A stretch of 56,156 bases of DNA, from positions 1-56,156 of the forward strand of contig JAPLOU010000036.1 in NCBI GenBank assembly GCA_026400535.1, given 5' to 3'. The notes beneath the pieces are model-generated. The model was not told where the DNA came from, searched no databases, and worked only from the letters and a program-made list of their open reading frames with translations. Numbering within the stretch: position 1 is the stretch's first letter; the number at the start of each line of letters is the position of its first letter. The DNA comes from Hyphomicrobiales bacterium (GTDB lineage: Bacteria; Pseudomonadota; Alphaproteobacteria; Rhizobiales; Beijerinckiaceae). Below, one piece after another: positions 44,114-54,155 of the stretch. Both the position numbers and the translations under genes were made by a program.

Positions 44114-45390
44114 GGCAAGCTCCTGTGCTGCAGCGCCCGCCAGCCGATATCCCTTCGGCAGAAGCCGTCATCCCAGCGGATCATGGCGACTGCGGCATAG
44201 GCCCGCTCCCGCGCCGCGGCAACCGAGGCGCCAAGCCCCACCAGATTGAGCACGCGCCCGCCATTGCCGACCAACTGACCATCCTTATGCGCCGTCCCGG
44301 CCTGAAACACGAGGACATCCGGCAAGGATTCTGCGTCATCAACGCCGGCGATCACGCCGCCACGCGCGGGGGTGCCCGGATAGCCACGCCCGCACAGGAC
44401 GACCGCCAGCGCGACCGCATCGGACCAGCGCAAGGTGACATTGGCCAAGAGGCCGTCACACGCGGCCAGCATCGCCACCACAAGATCGGACCTCAGGCGA
44501 GGCAGCAGCACCTGGCACTCGGGATCACCGAAACGCACGTTGTACTCGATCAGCTTCGGCCCATCCGTCGTCAGCATCAGCCCGGCATAAAGAATGCCCC
44601 GGAACGGCATGCCGCGCGCCGCCATACCGGACATCGTCGGCGCAATGATCTCGGCCATCACGCGGGCCTCAAGCGCGGGCGTCAGCATGGGCGCGGGCGA
44701 ATAGGCCCCCATGCCACCCGTGTTGGGGCCGACATCGCCGTCGCCGACGCGCTTGTGGTCCTGCGCCGAGGCGAGCGGGATCGCGGTCTTGCCATCGCAG
44801 AGCGCGAAGAAGCTGACCTCCTCGCCGACAAGACAGTCCTCGATGATGATCTCCTGGCTCGCCGCGCCAAACTGCCCGCCCAGCAGACTGTCGATGGCAG
44901 CGTGCGCCTCATCGAGCGTCTGCGCCACCACCACGCCCTTTCCGAGGGCGAGCCCATCCGCCTTGATCACGATCGGCGCGCCGGTGCGCGCGACATGGGC
45001 ATGCGCCGCCTGCCGGTCGGTGAAACGCCCAAAGGCAGCTGTCGGTATGCCGAACTCGGCGCACAACTCCTTGGTAAAGGCCTTCGATCCTTCGAGCTGT
45101 GCCGCAAGCCGCGACGGGCCGAAGGTCTTGATGCCGGCCTCTCCGAGATCATCCGCCAGCCCCGCGACAGCTGGGGCATCCGGCCCGATCACCACCAGCC
45201 CGACATCATGCGTGAAGCAGAACTCCACGATGTCAGCATGCCGCGTGATGTCCATGGCGACATTGGTCCCGCAACGGGAGCTGCCCGGATTGCCCGGTGC
45301 AACAAAAAGCAAGTCGCACAGCGGCGAGGCGGAAATTGCCCAGGCCAGCGCATGCTCGCGCCCGCCTGATCCGATCAGCAGGATGTTCAT
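44110..45390 (-). CDS. purD: Phosphoribosylamine-glycine ligase
   Basis: 426 residues. N-terminal domain begins MNILLIGSGGREHALAWAI; the ATP-grasp domain follows with APIVIKADGLALGKGVVVA, GGMGAYSPAPMLT and EYNVRFGDPECQVLLPRL, all diagnostic of PurD. It makes glycinamide ribonucleotide in purine synthesis. The last four bases overlap the hydrolase gene (ATGA). Confidence 0.97.
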   Translation of the reverse strand: MNILLIGSGGREHALAWAISASPLCDLLFVAPGNPGSSRCGTNVAMDITRHADIVEFCFTHDVGLVVIGPDAPAVAGLADDLGEAGIKTFGPSRLAAQLEGSKAFTKELCAEFGIPTAAFGRFTDRQAAHAHVARTGAPIVIKADGLALGKGVVVAQTLDEAHAAIDSLLGGQFGAASQEIIIEDCLVGEEVSFFALCDGKTAIPLASAQDHKRVGDGDVGPNTGGMGAYSPAPMLTPALEARVMAEIIAPTMSGMAARGMPFRGILYAGLMLTTDGPKLIEYNVRFGDPECQVLLPRLRSDLVVAMLAACDGLLANVTLRWSDAVALAVVLCGRGYPGTPARGGVIAGVDDAESLPDVLVFQAGTAHKDGQLVGNGGRVLNLVGLGASVAAARERAYAAVAMIRWDDGFCRRDIGWRALQHRSLP

Positions 45391-45433
45391 GGGCTGGGTT
45401 CTAGCGCGCAGTGGGGGGATGGTTCAATCATGA

Positions 45434-45592
45434 GTTCGCTTCGCACGCAGGATCTGCGCCGGATTCCTGGGCTCGCTGCGCGGACAAGCCGCTCCTTGCC
45501 CCGCGAACGCGCAACCCAATTCGCGCATGTCCGGGCCCTGGAATCGCGCAGCCATGGGGGAGTCCAGCGCAGAACCTGCGCGCGAAACGAAC
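45434..45592. repeat. Imperfect inverted repeat in the purD-xseA gap (REP-like)
   Basis: A 26-base arm (45434-45459) and its imperfect reverse complement (45567-45592) match at 22 of 26 positions; the similarity continues more weakly inward (45460-45485 against 45541-45566). The element fills the 250-base gap between divergent purD and xseA. Short open frames across it look spurious. It resembles the dispersed palindromic repeats of alphaproteobacterial genomes; other copies were not seen in this window. Confidence 0.55.
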
Positions 45593-45641
45593 CTAGCCTT
45601 TCTCCCTCCCATCGCCGGCCAAAACCTGCCACAATCTCGAG

Positions 45642-47162
45642 ATGGATTCCAAGTCACCTGTCACAAACACGCTCGAATGGAGCGTGTCCGACCTCTCCGG
45701 CGCACTCAAGCGCACCATCGAGGACCAGTTTGGCTTCGTCCGCGTGCGCGGCGAAATCACCGGCTATCGTGGCCCTTCCGCCTCCGGCCATGTCTACTTC
45801 GGCCTCAAGGACGCCAACGCCAAGATCGACGCCGTGATCTGGAAGGGCGTGTTCGGTCGTCTCAAGACCAGGCCCCAGGAAGGGCTTGAGGTCATCGCAA
45901 CCGGAAAGATCACCACCTTCCCCGGCAAGTCATCCTACCAGATCATCATCGAGAGCCTGGAGCCGGCAGGCCTCGGCGCGCTGATGGCGCTGCTGGAGGA
46001 GCGCCGCCGCAAGCTCGCCGCCGAAGGCTTGTTCGACGAGGCGCGCAAGCAGCTCATCCCGTATCTTCCCGACGTCATCGGCGTGATCACCTCGCCGACC
46101 GGCTCCGTCATCCGCGACATCCTGCACCGGCTGGAAGATCGCTTTTCGCGCCGCGTGCTGGTCTGGCCTGTGCGCGTGCAAGGAGAAACCTCGGGCGACG
46201 AGGTTGCCGCCGCCATCCGCGGCTTTAACGCCCTGCCTCCGGGCGGACCAATTCCGCGTCCGGATGTCCTGATCGTCGCGCGCGGCGGCGGGTCGCTCGA
46301 AGACCTGATGAGCTTCAACGACGAGGCGGTCGTCAGGGCGGCAGCAGCCTCTGCCATTCCCCTGATCTCGGCTGTCGGCCATGAAACTGACTGGACCTTG
46401 ATCGATTATGCCTCTGATCTGCGGGCGCCGACGCCCACGGGCGCGGCCGAGAAGGTGGTGCCGGTCCGGAGCGAACTGCTGGTCACGGTCGAGGACCTCG
46501 CCCGCCGACGCGCAGCCGCCATGAGCCGCCTCATCGACCAGCGCCGTCAGGGCCTTCGCGCCGCCGTCCGCGCCTTGCCGAGCCGGGACATGCTGCTGAA
46601 TGTCCCGCGCCAGCGCCTCGATCTGGCCTCCACCCGTCTGCCGGCGGCCCTGCGCGCCAACGCGTTGGGCTTCGAGCGGCGGCTCACCATGCTGTCGCAG
46701 CGCTTGCAGGCCGGCTCACCACAGGTCCGTTTGGCTCTGTCGCGGCAGCAGGTGAGCGCCTTGATTCAACGTCTGATCATCGCCCGCCAAACAACTCTGC
46801 GCGCCGAACAAAAGCGGATTGCGCAGGAGCGGGACAAGCTTGTGCAGCTGATGGCTCGCGCCCGTCGCGCACTGGGGGGCATCACCGAACGGCAGCGGGC
46901 GAAGCTCATGGCAAGCGTCCAGTTACTCGAAGCGCTCAGCTACACAGGCGTGCTGAACCGCGGCTTCGCGCTGGTCCGTGATGCAACCGGCGATCCCGTC
47001 CGGACAACAGCGCGTGCGCCGACAGGCGCGGCGCTCAGCGTCCAGTTCGCCGACGGAACGGTGTCTGTGACGGTCGACGGCAAGACACCGCTGAGGCCGT
47101 CCTTGCCAGCGCGCAAGCCATCGACGGCGGGGCGGGCCTCGCAGGGCGGCCTGTTCGACTAG
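45642..47162 (+). CDS. xseA: Exodeoxyribonuclease VII large subunit
   Basis: 506 residues: an N-terminal OB-fold ([30 protein letters not shown]), then the catalytic region with [17 protein letters not shown] and [21 protein letters not shown] coiled-coil C-terminal part and [15 protein letters not shown] close it. It degrades single-stranded DNA with XseB, which is not encoded here. Convergent with argB across five bases. Confidence 0.95.
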   Translation: MDSKSPVTNTLEWSVSDLSGALKRTIEDQFGFVRVRGEITGYRGPSASGHVYFGLKDANAKIDAVIWKGVFGRLKTRPQEGLEVIATGKITTFPGKSSYQIIIESLEPAGLGALMALLEERRRKLAAEGLFDEARKQLIPYLPDVIGVITSPTGSVIRDILHRLEDRFSRRVLVWPVRVQGETSGDEVAAAIRGFNALPPGGPIPRPDVLIVARGGGSLEDLMSFNDEAVVRAAAASAIPLISAVGHETDWTLIDYASDLRAPTPTGAAEKVVPVRSELLVTVEDLARRRAAAMSRLIDQRRQGLRAAVRALPSRDMLLNVPRQRLDLASTRLPAALRANALGFERRLTMLSQRLQAGSPQVRLALSRQQVSALIQRLIIARQTTLRAEQKRIAQERDKLVQLMARARRALGGITERQRAKLMASVQLLEALSYTGVLNRGFALVRDATGDPVRTTARAPTGAALSVQFADGTVSVTVDGKTPLRPSLPARKPSTAGRASQGGLFD

Positions 47163-47167
47163 CGCGG

Positions 47168-48064
47168 TTACCGGGTAATGAGGGTGCCTGCGCCGAGATC
47201 GGTGAACAGCTCGATCAGCACAGCGTGCGGTACCTTGCCATCGAGAATGACGACACCCTCGACGCCCTTTTCGAGCGCATAGATGCAGGTCTCAATCTTG
47301 GGGATCATGCCCCCAGTGATCGTGCCATCCGCAATCAGCTTGCGGCACTGCTCGATCGACAGCTCCTTGATCAACTGCTTGTTCCTATCGAGCACGCCCG
47401 GCACGTCGGTGAGCAGCAGCAGGCGCTTCGCCCCAAGTGCGCCGGCAATGGCGCCAGCGAACGTGTCGGCGTTCACATTGTAGGTCTGGCCGTCGGCCCC
47501 CGCGCATACCGGTGCGAGAACCGGGATGAGTTCGGCCTTCAGCACGGCGTCGAGCACGGTCGTGTTGACGCGCTCGGGTTCGCCGACAAAGCCAAGATCA
47601 AGCACCTGTTCGATGCGGGAACCCGGATCGACGACGGTACGATGGAGCTTGCGCGCCGTAACCATGTCGCCGTCCTTGCCGCACAGGCCGATGGCCTTGC
47701 CGCCTTCGCGCGTAATGTAGCCGACGATCTCCTTGTTGACCGATCCGGCGAGCACCATTTCCACCACATCCACCGTGGCCGCGTCCGTCACACGCAGGCC
47801 CTGCTTGAACTCGCTCTTGATGTTGAGCTTCTCGAGCATGCGGGCGATCTGAGGCCCGCCGCCGTGGCACACGACCGGTTTCAGGCCAGATTGCTCGAGC
47901 AGCACAATGTCCTCGGCGAAATCCTCGGCCGTGGCCGCATCGCCCATCGCGTTGCCGCCATACTTGATACACACGATCTGCTGATCGTAGCGCTGCATGT
48001 GCGGCAAGGCCTGCACGAGCAATTCCGCCTGCAGCGATGGCGAGATTTTGGTCGGATCGGTCAT
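47168..48064 (-). CDS. argB: Acetylglutamate kinase
   Basis: 298 residues from the ATG at 48064 (GTG at 48070 is an alternative). [13 protein letters not shown] and [10 protein letters not shown] are the phosphate-loop and acetylglutamate-binding motifs, [29 protein letters not shown] lies in the ATP half (quoted in part only for the [10 protein letters not shown] block) and [10 protein letters not shown] closes it. Second step of arginine synthesis; often arginine-inhibited. Confidence 0.96.
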   Translation of the reverse strand: MTDPTKISPSLQAELLVQALPHMQRYDQQIVCIKYGGNAMGDAATAEDFAEDIVLLEQSGLKPVVCHGGGPQIARMLEKLNIKSEFKQGLRVTDAATVDVVEMVLAGSVNKEIVGYITREGGKAIGLCGKDGDMVTARKLHRTVVDPGSRIEQVLDLGFVGEPERVNTTVLDAVLKAELIPVLAPVCAGADGQTYNVNADTFAGAIAGALGAKRLLLLTDVPGVLDRNKQLIKELSIEQCRKLIADGTITGGMIPKIETCIYALEKGVEGVVILDGKVPHAVLIELFTDLGAGTLITR

Positions 48065-48134
48065 GGCCACAGTCCCGGCATTGCTTTAGTGTCGAGCGCT
48101 GTCTAGCCGATCAGGCCGGGCGGCGAAAGCGTGA

Positions 48135-48500
48135 TCAGGCGCGTCTTTGCAGAAAGAGCGTTACGGCCAATCCAAGCCAGGCGGCTATCATCATGACGCC
48201 ACCGATCGGGCTGGCCATCGGAAACAGGCGCTGGCCGCCGACGGCGCGCATGGCCAGATCCCCGACGAACAACAGTACGCCGAACGCCAGGATAGAGACA
48301 AGGAAGTTGGGCGCGCGCCCGGGCAGCAATCCTCCCTTGCGCGCGGCCGTCAGCCCGATGATCGCAGCGGCATGGATCAGCAGCATCTGAGCCGCGATGG
48401 TGGCTAAGGGCTTGCCGGCATGGGTGGCCCAGGCCCAGAGCCCGACGCCGCAGGCGCCGAACACACAGGCAATGGCAAGGTGGATACGGGAAGCAATCAT
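48135..48500 (-). CDS. DUF423 family small membrane protein
   Basis: 121 residues with four hydrophobic segments. The N-terminal segment (IHLAIACVFGACGVGLWAWA), the HAAAIIGLTA segment and PIGGVMMIAAWLGLAV near the end are the DUF423 pattern (YgdD-like). Function unknown; inner membrane. It lies between engB and argB on the same strand, probably co-transcribed. Confidence 0.85.
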   Translation of the reverse strand: MIASRIHLAIACVFGACGVGLWAWATHAGKPLATIAAQMLLIHAAAIIGLTAARKGGLLPGRAPNFLVSILAFGVLLFVGDLAMRAVGGQRLFPMASPIGGVMMIAAWLGLAVTLFLQRRA

Positions 48501-48543
48501 TGTCCTGCCCCGTCATCACGTGGCAGCGTACGCGCCCACAGCC

Positions 48544-49188
48544 TCATGCCCCACGCTCGCAAAGCAGGCGGGCAATGCTGGCTCGCATCTGTTCCATGCC
48601 GAGGCCATCGTGGCTTGATGTCAGCAGCAGTTCGGGGAACGCCGCGGGACGGCGGATGATCGCGGCGCTGGTGCGTTCGAGCAGCGCTGGGATATCGGCC
48701 TTCTTCACTGCATCGGCCTTGGTAAGCACGATCTGGTAGGACACGGCAGCCTTGTCGAGTGTAAGCAGTATGTCCTCGTCGACCTCCTTCAGGCCGTGGC
48801 GCGCATCGATCAGAACATAGACGCGGGCCAGGTTCTGTCGCCCGCGCAGATAGTCATGGATCAGCCGCGTCCAGGTCTCGACCTTCTGCTTGCCCACGGC
48901 GGCGAAGCCGTAGCCGGGCATGTCGACCAACGTGGCGCGGTCTCCGATGCGGAAGAAATTGAGTTGCTGCGTGCGGCCCGGCGTATGCGAGGTCCGCGCC
49001 AGGGCCTTGCGGCCGGTCAACGCATTGACAAGGCTTGACTTTCCGACATTTGACCGGCCCGCGAGCGCAAACTCGAAGCCCGTCATCGGCGGCAGGTTCT
49101 CGACCTTGCTCGACGCCCAGATAAACTCCCACTCGCCGGCAAACAGCTTGCGGCCAGCTTCGGTGAAATCGGGTTCGGTCTCGGTCAC
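48544..49188 (-). CDS. engB: Ribosome biogenesis GTP-binding protein EngB/YsxC
   Basis: 214 residues from the GTG at 49188, chosen because family members begin close to the ETEPDFTEAGRKLFAGEW stretch; GTG at 49278 or ATG at 49263 would add residues without family support. G1 is GRSNVGKSS, G2 TPGRTQQL, G3 DMPGYG, G4 LTKAD. The GTPase assists large-subunit assembly. Part of the conserved yidC-engB-argB neighbourhood, here split by a CatB-type gene. Confidence 0.93.
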   Translation of the reverse strand: MTETEPDFTEAGRKLFAGEWEFIWASSKVENLPPMTGFEFALAGRSNVGKSSLVNALTGRKALARTSHTPGRTQQLNFFRIGDRATLVDMPGYGFAAVGKQKVETWTRLIHDYLRGRQNLARVYVLIDARHGLKEVDEDILLTLDKAAVSYQIVLTKADAVKKADIPALLERTSAAIIRRPAAFPELLLTSSHDGLGMEQMRASIARLLCERGA

Positions 49189-49286
49189 GCAAACATCCAG
49201 TGTCACGCCTCGCCAAACCCCGGTGAGTGGGGACCTGTCAGGCAGGATGTCTGCTTTCCACATCGGGAACACGGGCACAAGACCGG

Positions 49287-49925
49287 TCAGCCCACATGCA
49301 CGGCCTTCAGGGCCTCGATATCGGCTCCGGCGATGAAGGCGACATTGGCCTGGATGGTCTCAACAGGCCAGTCCCACCAACGGATCTCTTCGAGCGCCGC
49401 GACCGTCGGCTCATCAAAACGCAGGCGTTTGACCTTTCCCGGATTGCCAACCACCACGCCATAGGCTGGCACATTCCTGGCCACCACGGCATGGGCCCCG
49501 ATAATCGCCCCGTTGCCCACCTTGATGCCGGGCATGATCACGGCGTCGCGCCCGATCCAGACATCATGCCCGATGATCGTATCGCCGCGGCTCTTCAGAC
49601 CGTCATCGCTGAATGTCGGCTTGTCCGTGAATCCCACCATGTTGAACGGGTAGGTCGAGAACCCACCCATGGGATGATTGGCGCCGTTCATGATGAACTG
49701 CGCGCCCTGCGCGATCGCCACGAACCTACCGATGATCAGCCGGTCGCCAATGAAATCGAAATGGTAGCGGACACAGCGCGCCTCGAAATGCTCGGGCCCG
49801 CGTGAATCGTCATAGTATGAAAAGTCGCCGACCTCGATCAGCGGATTCCGGACAATCGCCCTGAGGTAGGCGGTTCCCTTCCAGCCCGCGATGGGATGGC
49901 GAAGGGTGGGGTCCGGCACCGGCAT
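49287..49925 (-). CDS. CatB-related (xenobiotic) O-acetyltransferase
   Basis: 212 residues of the hexapeptide-repeat left-handed beta-helix type. It has the VEVGDFSYYDD-like strand, the active-site His in IMNGANHPMGGFSTYPF and the repeats GHDVWIGRDAVIMPGIKVGNGAIIGAHAVV. The family includes chloramphenicol and streptogramin acetyltransferases, but chromosomal copies usually have unknown acceptors. It stands between yidC and engB, genes that normally adjoin, so it may be an insertion into the conserved cluster. Confidence 0.88.
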   Translation of the reverse strand: MPVPDPTLRHPIAGWKGTAYLRAIVRNPLIEVGDFSYYDDSRGPEHFEARCVRYHFDFIGDRLIIGRFVAIAQGAQFIMNGANHPMGGFSTYPFNMVGFTDKPTFSDDGLKSRGDTIIGHDVWIGRDAVIMPGIKVGNGAIIGAHAVVARNVPAYGVVVGNPGKVKRLRFDEPTVAALEEIRWWDWPVETIQANVAFIAGADIEALKAVHVG

Positions 49926-49980
49926 GAACGCCTCCAGATGGAGAACCAGCCCGTCGAAGGGTGGGCTCTCAGCCAGAAAC

Positions 49981-51819
49981 CTAGCTCTTGCCCACGTCTG
50001 GCGCCGGTTTCTTGACGAACATTCCCTTGATGTTGTCCCACAACTCGATCTTCGTGCCGAACTTCTTCATGATGTAGGCCTGCTGCGCGATTGAGAGGAA
50101 GTTGTTCCAGGTCCAGTAGATCACCAGCCCTGCCGGGAACGAACCGAGCAGGAAGGTGAAGAACACTGGCATCCAGGTGAACACCATCTTCTGCACCGGA
50201 TCAGTCGGCTCCGGGTTCAGCTTCATCTGCACGAACATCGTGATTCCCATGAGAATCGGCCAAACGCCAAGCAGGAGCGCCGCCGGCACCGCGAACGGCA
50301 GAAGCCCGAACAGGTTGAAGATCGAGGTCGGGTCCGGCGCCGCCAGATCCCTGATCCAGCCGAAGAACGGCGCATGGCGCATTTCGATGGTGACGAACAA
50401 CACCTTGTACAGAGCGAAGAAGACCGGGATCTGGATCAGCACCGGCCAGCAGCCGGCGAGCGGATTGATCTTCTCCTTCTTGTACAGTTCCATCAGCGCC
50501 TGCTGCTGCTTCATCTTGTCGTCGGCGAAGCGGTCGCGGATCGCCATCATTTCCGGCTGCACGGCCTTCATCTTCGCCATCGAGGCGTAGGATTTGTTGG
50601 CCAGCGGGAAGAAGAGCAGTTTCAGGACCACCGTCACCAGCAGGATCGCGATGCCGAAGTTGCCGGTGAGATGATAGAACCAGTCGATGGCGTAAAACAT
50701 CGGCTTGGTGATGAAATAGAACCAACCCCAGTCGATCATCAGGTCGAAGCGTTTGATGTTCTGACTCTTTTCATAGCCATCGACCGTGGCGACTTCCTTG
50801 GCGCCTGCAAACAGACGGGTCTTGGCCCCTGCCGTCGCACCGGGCGCAATGGTCAGCGCCTCACCGAGGTAGTCCGCCTGGAACGTGCGCGTTCCGCTCA
50901 TGTTGACCGAGAAGCGGCCCTCGAACTTGCGCTCCTGGTCCGGGATGACGGCGGCAGCCCAGTACTTGTCCGTGATGCCGAGGAAGCCGCTGCTGGCGTC
51001 CTTCCAGACCTTTCCGCGCTGGGAGCCGCCAAGCACGGCCTCCTTCTCGACGTTGTCATAGGTGTATTCCTGCAATCCGTTCGAGCCAATCACACCAATC
51101 AGGCCCTCATGCAGCACGAAGTAACCCTGAGTGACCGGCTTGCCATGGCGCGCCACGAGGCCCCACGGAAACAGGGTGACCGGCACGCCGCCACTGTTCT
51201 CGACAACGTCGTTGACGAAGAACATTGCATTGGCGTCGACCGAAATGGTCCGCCTGAAAACCAGTCCCTGCCCGTTGTTCCAGCTCAGCGTGACCGGCTG
51301 TTCGGGCGTCAGACGCGTCTGGTCAGCCGTCCATAGGGTCTGCGCCGTCGGCAACGGCGTTGCAACGCCCGCCCCGGCCGCCCAGCCGAAATCGGCATAG
51401 TACGGATTAGGCCCGTTCTGCGGCGAGAACAGGATGATGTTCGGGCTCTTGGCGTCCACGGTCTCGCGATAGGCTTTGAGCGAAACATCGTCGATGCGAC
51501 CGCCAAGCAAGGCCAGCGATCCGGCAATGCGCGGCGTCTCGATCATGACGCGCGCCGAGGCCGTCAAAGCGGCCTCGCGCGAGGACACCGTGGTGACCGG
51601 CGTCTGCAAGGCCCCGGGCGCGCCGCCGGGTGCGGCAGCCCCAGGCGCGCCGGTCGGAGTTGGTGTCACGACCCCGGGCTGGGCCGGCTGCGTCTGCTGC
51701 GCGGCACGGCGCTGCTGCTCCATCTGGGGTACGCCATAGAAATAGTTCCAGCCCAGCAGAACGACAGCCGACAGCACGATAGCCAGCAGAAGGTTCTTGT
51801 TGTCTTCCCGGTTCATCAT
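49981..51819 (-). CDS. yidC: Membrane protein insertase YidC
   Basis: 612 residues. The first membrane helix ([19 protein letters not shown]) is followed by a Pro/Ala-rich linker and the periplasmic domain. The insertase core (about 365-590) has [40 protein letters not shown] and the [20 protein letters not shown] coiled hairpin. It inserts and folds inner-membrane proteins with or without SecYEG. The start at 51819 overlaps the rnpA stop (ATGA), in the usual rpmH-rnpA-yidC order. Confidence 0.97.
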   Translation of the reverse strand: MMNREDNKNLLLAIVLSAVVLLGWNYFYGVPQMEQQRRAAQQTQPAQPGVVTPTPTGAPGAAAPGGAPGALQTPVTTVSSREAALTASARVMIETPRIAGSLALLGGRIDDVSLKAYRETVDAKSPNIILFSPQNGPNPYYADFGWAAGAGVATPLPTAQTLWTADQTRLTPEQPVTLSWNNGQGLVFRRTISVDANAMFFVNDVVENSGGVPVTLFPWGLVARHGKPVTQGYFVLHEGLIGVIGSNGLQEYTYDNVEKEAVLGGSQRGKVWKDASSGFLGITDKYWAAAVIPDQERKFEGRFSVNMSGTRTFQADYLGEALTIAPGATAGAKTRLFAGAKEVATVDGYEKSQNIKRFDLMIDWGWFYFITKPMFYAIDWFYHLTGNFGIAILLVTVVLKLLFFPLANKSYASMAKMKAVQPEMMAIRDRFADDKMKQQQALMELYKKEKINPLAGCWPVLIQIPVFFALYKVLFVTIEMRHAPFFGWIRDLAAPDPTSIFNLFGLLPFAVPAALLLGVWPILMGITMFVQMKLNPEPTDPVQKMVFTWMPVFFTFLLGSFPAGLVIYWTWNNFLSIAQQAYIMKKFGTKIELWDNIKGMFVKKPAPDVGKS

Positions 51820-52244
51820 GACCGATCTGTCTCTGTAGGTTCTGTCAGGGCATCCGGACGAAGGCCCGGACCGGAGGGCTTTGCATGCTGTTTCCGCTGT
51901 GCGCGCGCTTTGGTCAAGGCGTTCCGCAAGGCAGACACAAGTTCGGCATAAGGCGCACTGATCGCCTCGGCGCGGGCGACCGCTACAACGTCGGCTGGGA
52001 CATCTTCCCCGACAAAGGCGTCGTGGGCGGCGGCTCTCAGCCGGCGCCTGATCCGGTTGCGCTTGGTCGCATGTCCGACCTTGCGCGAGGCGGTGAGCCC
52101 GAGGCGGACAGCGACGCCGTCCGGATCCCGGTCCAGCACCTGAACCGTCATGCACGATGAACGAAAACGGCGACCGTCGCCGGCCGCCGCCTGAAACTCA
52201 GCTCGTTTGGTCAGTTTCGGAAGGCGCGGTGCGGACTTGCGCAT
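51816..52244 (-). CDS. rnpA: Ribonuclease P protein component
   Basis: 142 residues with the RNR signature [20 protein letters not shown] and an N-terminal [13 protein letters not shown] typical of RnpA. It binds RNase P RNA and supports 5' maturation of tRNAs. The C-terminal 30 residues are a basic, proline-rich extension. Adjacent to rpmH and yidC, as expected. Confidence 0.95.
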   Translation of the reverse strand: MRKSAPRLPKLTKRAEFQAAAGDGRRFRSSCMTVQVLDRDPDGVAVRLGLTASRKVGHATKRNRIRRRLRAAAHDAFVGEDVPADVVAVARAEAISAPYAELVSALRNALTKARAQRKQHAKPSGPGLRPDALTEPTETDRS

Positions 52245-52292
52245 GGCGTCCTCGCGAAAGCTGATCTGGTCTGGCGCGTCGAGGCCGCCAGC

Positions 52293-52427
52293 TCAGGCCG
52301 ACAACCGCTTGCGGCCATGGGCGCGGCGCGCGGCAAGAACCTTGCGGCCGCCCTTGGTAGCCATGCGGGCACGGAAACCATGACGGCGCTTCCGGACGAG
52401 CTTGCTGGGCTGATATGTTCTCTTCAC
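52293..52427 (-). CDS. rpmH: 50S ribosomal protein L34
   Basis: 44 residues from a GTG at 52427, too short for simple gene finding. The sequence reads [20 protein letters not shown] and continues with [20 protein letters not shown], the full L34 pattern. GGAGC lies about nine bases upstream. First gene of rpmH-rnpA-yidC. Confidence 0.97.
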   Translation of the reverse strand: MKRTYQPSKLVRKRRHGFRARMATKGGRKVLAARRAHGRKRLSA

Positions 52428-52727
52428 GGAACGGCTCCGGTCCTGGTGACCGCTGGGCGCCCATCCTGTGAAGGGCGGATGCTGCGCGGCAACGGTGTCT
52501 AAAAGACAAATCGGCGCACACCAAGGAGGCGGGCGCCCGACTTGGGCGGCTTATGACGGATGGGTGCGGGCAAGTCAACAGCCCATTAGCGCGCCCTTGG
52601 GTCCATGAGGGGCATTCGGTGCCAGCACGCCGAGACTGGGCGATTGGCGGCGTGTTGCAGCCCGGCGGGCGGTGCGCTACGCCGTTCGCACAATCGAAAG
52701 TGTGCGCGGTCGGCGCAAGGATCAGCC
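52428..52727. other. Divergent intergenic region, no gene seen
   Basis: 300 bases between rpmH and the flavoprotein gene on opposite strands, expected to hold both promoters. The palindrome GGGCGCCC (52531-52538) flanked by CCAAG (52521-52525) and CTTGG (52541-52545) is the only clear structure. No convincing promoter hexamers or small gene were recognised. Confidence 0.5.
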
Positions 52728-54155
52728 ATGGCAGAAACACTGAAGCCCGATCTGTGCGTCATTGGCGCTGGCTCGGGCGGGTTGTCTGTGGCAGCCGCCG
52801 CAGCCATGTTCGGCGTGCCGGTTGTGCTGATCGAGCGGCACAAGATGGGCGGCGACTGCCTCAACGTGGGGTGTGTGCCGTCAAAGGCGCTGATTGCAGC
52901 AGCGCATCGTGCCGAAGACATCCGTCGCGCAGGTCCTTTCGGCCTCGTGGCGGGCGTACCGCAGGTCCACTTCAGTCGTGTGCAGGCCCATGTCCGGCGC
53001 GTCATCGAGGCGATCGCCCCCAATGATTCGGTGGAGCGCTTTACCGCGCTCGGCGTGCGCGTGATTGCGGGAGAGGCAAGCTTCCTCGATCCCCGGACCA
53101 TCCGCGTTGGGGAGATCGAAGTCAGGCCGCGGCGTTTCGTCATCGCCACCGGCTCGCGCCCGGCGCTGCCACCGATTCCTGGCCTTGAGACCGTGCCTTA
53201 TCTGACCAACGAAACCATTTTCGATCTGACAACACGGCCCGCCCATCTCATTGTGCTTGGCGGCGGCCCCATCGGCGTGGAACTCGGACAGGCGTTCCGG
53301 CGCCTCGGCTCGGAGGTCACCCTGGTCGAGGCCGGCCGAATTCTCGCACGGGAGGACGCGGAAGCTGCAGGGTTCGCGATCCGCTCGCTCCGGGCGGGCG
53401 GAGTGACCCTGCGTGAAGGTGCCAAGGTTGTCGCCGCTGAACGCACTGAGGGGGCAGTCAGACTGGTCCTGGAGGGCGGCGACAGCATCAGCGGCGACCA
53501 GCTTCTTGTTGCCGCCGGAAGAAGCCCGAACATCGAGGCACTCAACCTCGCTGCGGCGGCAGTCGCCAGCACCGCGCGCGGGATCACGGTCGATGCACGC
53601 CTCATCACGTCGAATTCACGTGTTTTTGCCATCGGCGATTGTGCGACCGGCGCCACCGAAGGGCTTCAGTTCACCCATGTGGCGAATTATCACGCCGGCA
53701 TCGTGATCAGGCGCGCGCTGTTCCGTCTGCCCGCGAAAATCAGCAATGCGGCGATCCCGCGCGTGACCTATTGCGACCCCGAGATCGCCAGCGTCGGGCT
53801 TTCGGAGAACGCTGCCCTTGCCGCCGGACAATCCGTGCAGATCCTGCGCTGGCCCTTTGCCGAGAATGATCGTGCGCAGGCTGAAGGGGCTGTAGAGGGG
53901 CTCGTCAAGCTCGTCACCGACCGGAAAGGTCGGATTCTCGGCGCGACACTCGTCGGCAAGAAGGCCGGTGAACTGCTGATGCCGTGGGTCATCGCCGTCC
54001 AGAAGAAATGGACCGTTCAGGATATGGCCGGACTAGTCTGCCCCTACCCGACACTGTCGGAGGTATCGAAGCGGGCAGCGCTTACTCATTTTGCTCCTTT
54101 GGCCGCAAAGCCATGGATTCGCCGCATCCTCGGGTTCTTGAGAAGGCTTGGCTGA
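52728..54155 (+). CDS. FAD-dependent pyridine nucleotide-disulfide oxidoreductase (MerA/Lpd-like)
   Basis: 475 residues from the ATG at 52728 with AAGGA upstream. FAD motif CVIGAGSGGLSVA, redox-active C44/C49 in GGDCLNVGCVPSKA, NAD(P) motif LGGGPIGVELGQAF and SRVFAIGDCA are intact. At the C-terminus, where lipoamide dehydrogenase has HAHPTLSE, this protein has VCPYPTLSE: the catalytic His is replaced by Tyr, as in mercuric reductase and related proteins. So it is a disulfide reductase of unknown substrate, not E3. It overlaps the sensor kinase gene by eight bases. Confidence 0.9.
   Translation: MAETLKPDLCVIGAGSGGLSVAAAAAMFGVPVVLIERHKMGGDCLNVGCVPSKALIAAAHRAEDIRRAGPFGLVAGVPQVHFSRVQAHVRRVIEAIAPNDSVERFTALGVRVIAGEASFLDPRTIRVGEIEVRPRRFVIATGSRPALPPIPGLETVPYLTNETIFDLTTRPAHLIVLGGGPIGVELGQAFRRLGSEVTLVEAGRILAREDAEAAGFAIRSLRAGGVTLREGAKVVAAERTEGAVRLVLEGGDSISGDQLLVAAGRSPNIEALNLAAAAVASTARGITVDARLITSNSRVFAIGDCATGATEGLQFTHVANYHAGIVIRRALFRLPAKISNAAIPRVTYCDPEIASVGLSENAALAAGQSVQILRWPFAENDRAQAEGAVEGLVKLVTDRKGRILGATLVGKKAGELLMPWVIAVQKKWTVQDMAGLVCPYPTLSEVSKRAALTHFAPLAAKPWIRRILGFLRRLG

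Noticed and set aside
45424..45657. Short open frames between purD and xseA
   Set aside because: They lie in the inverted repeat and exist on both strands because of its composition.
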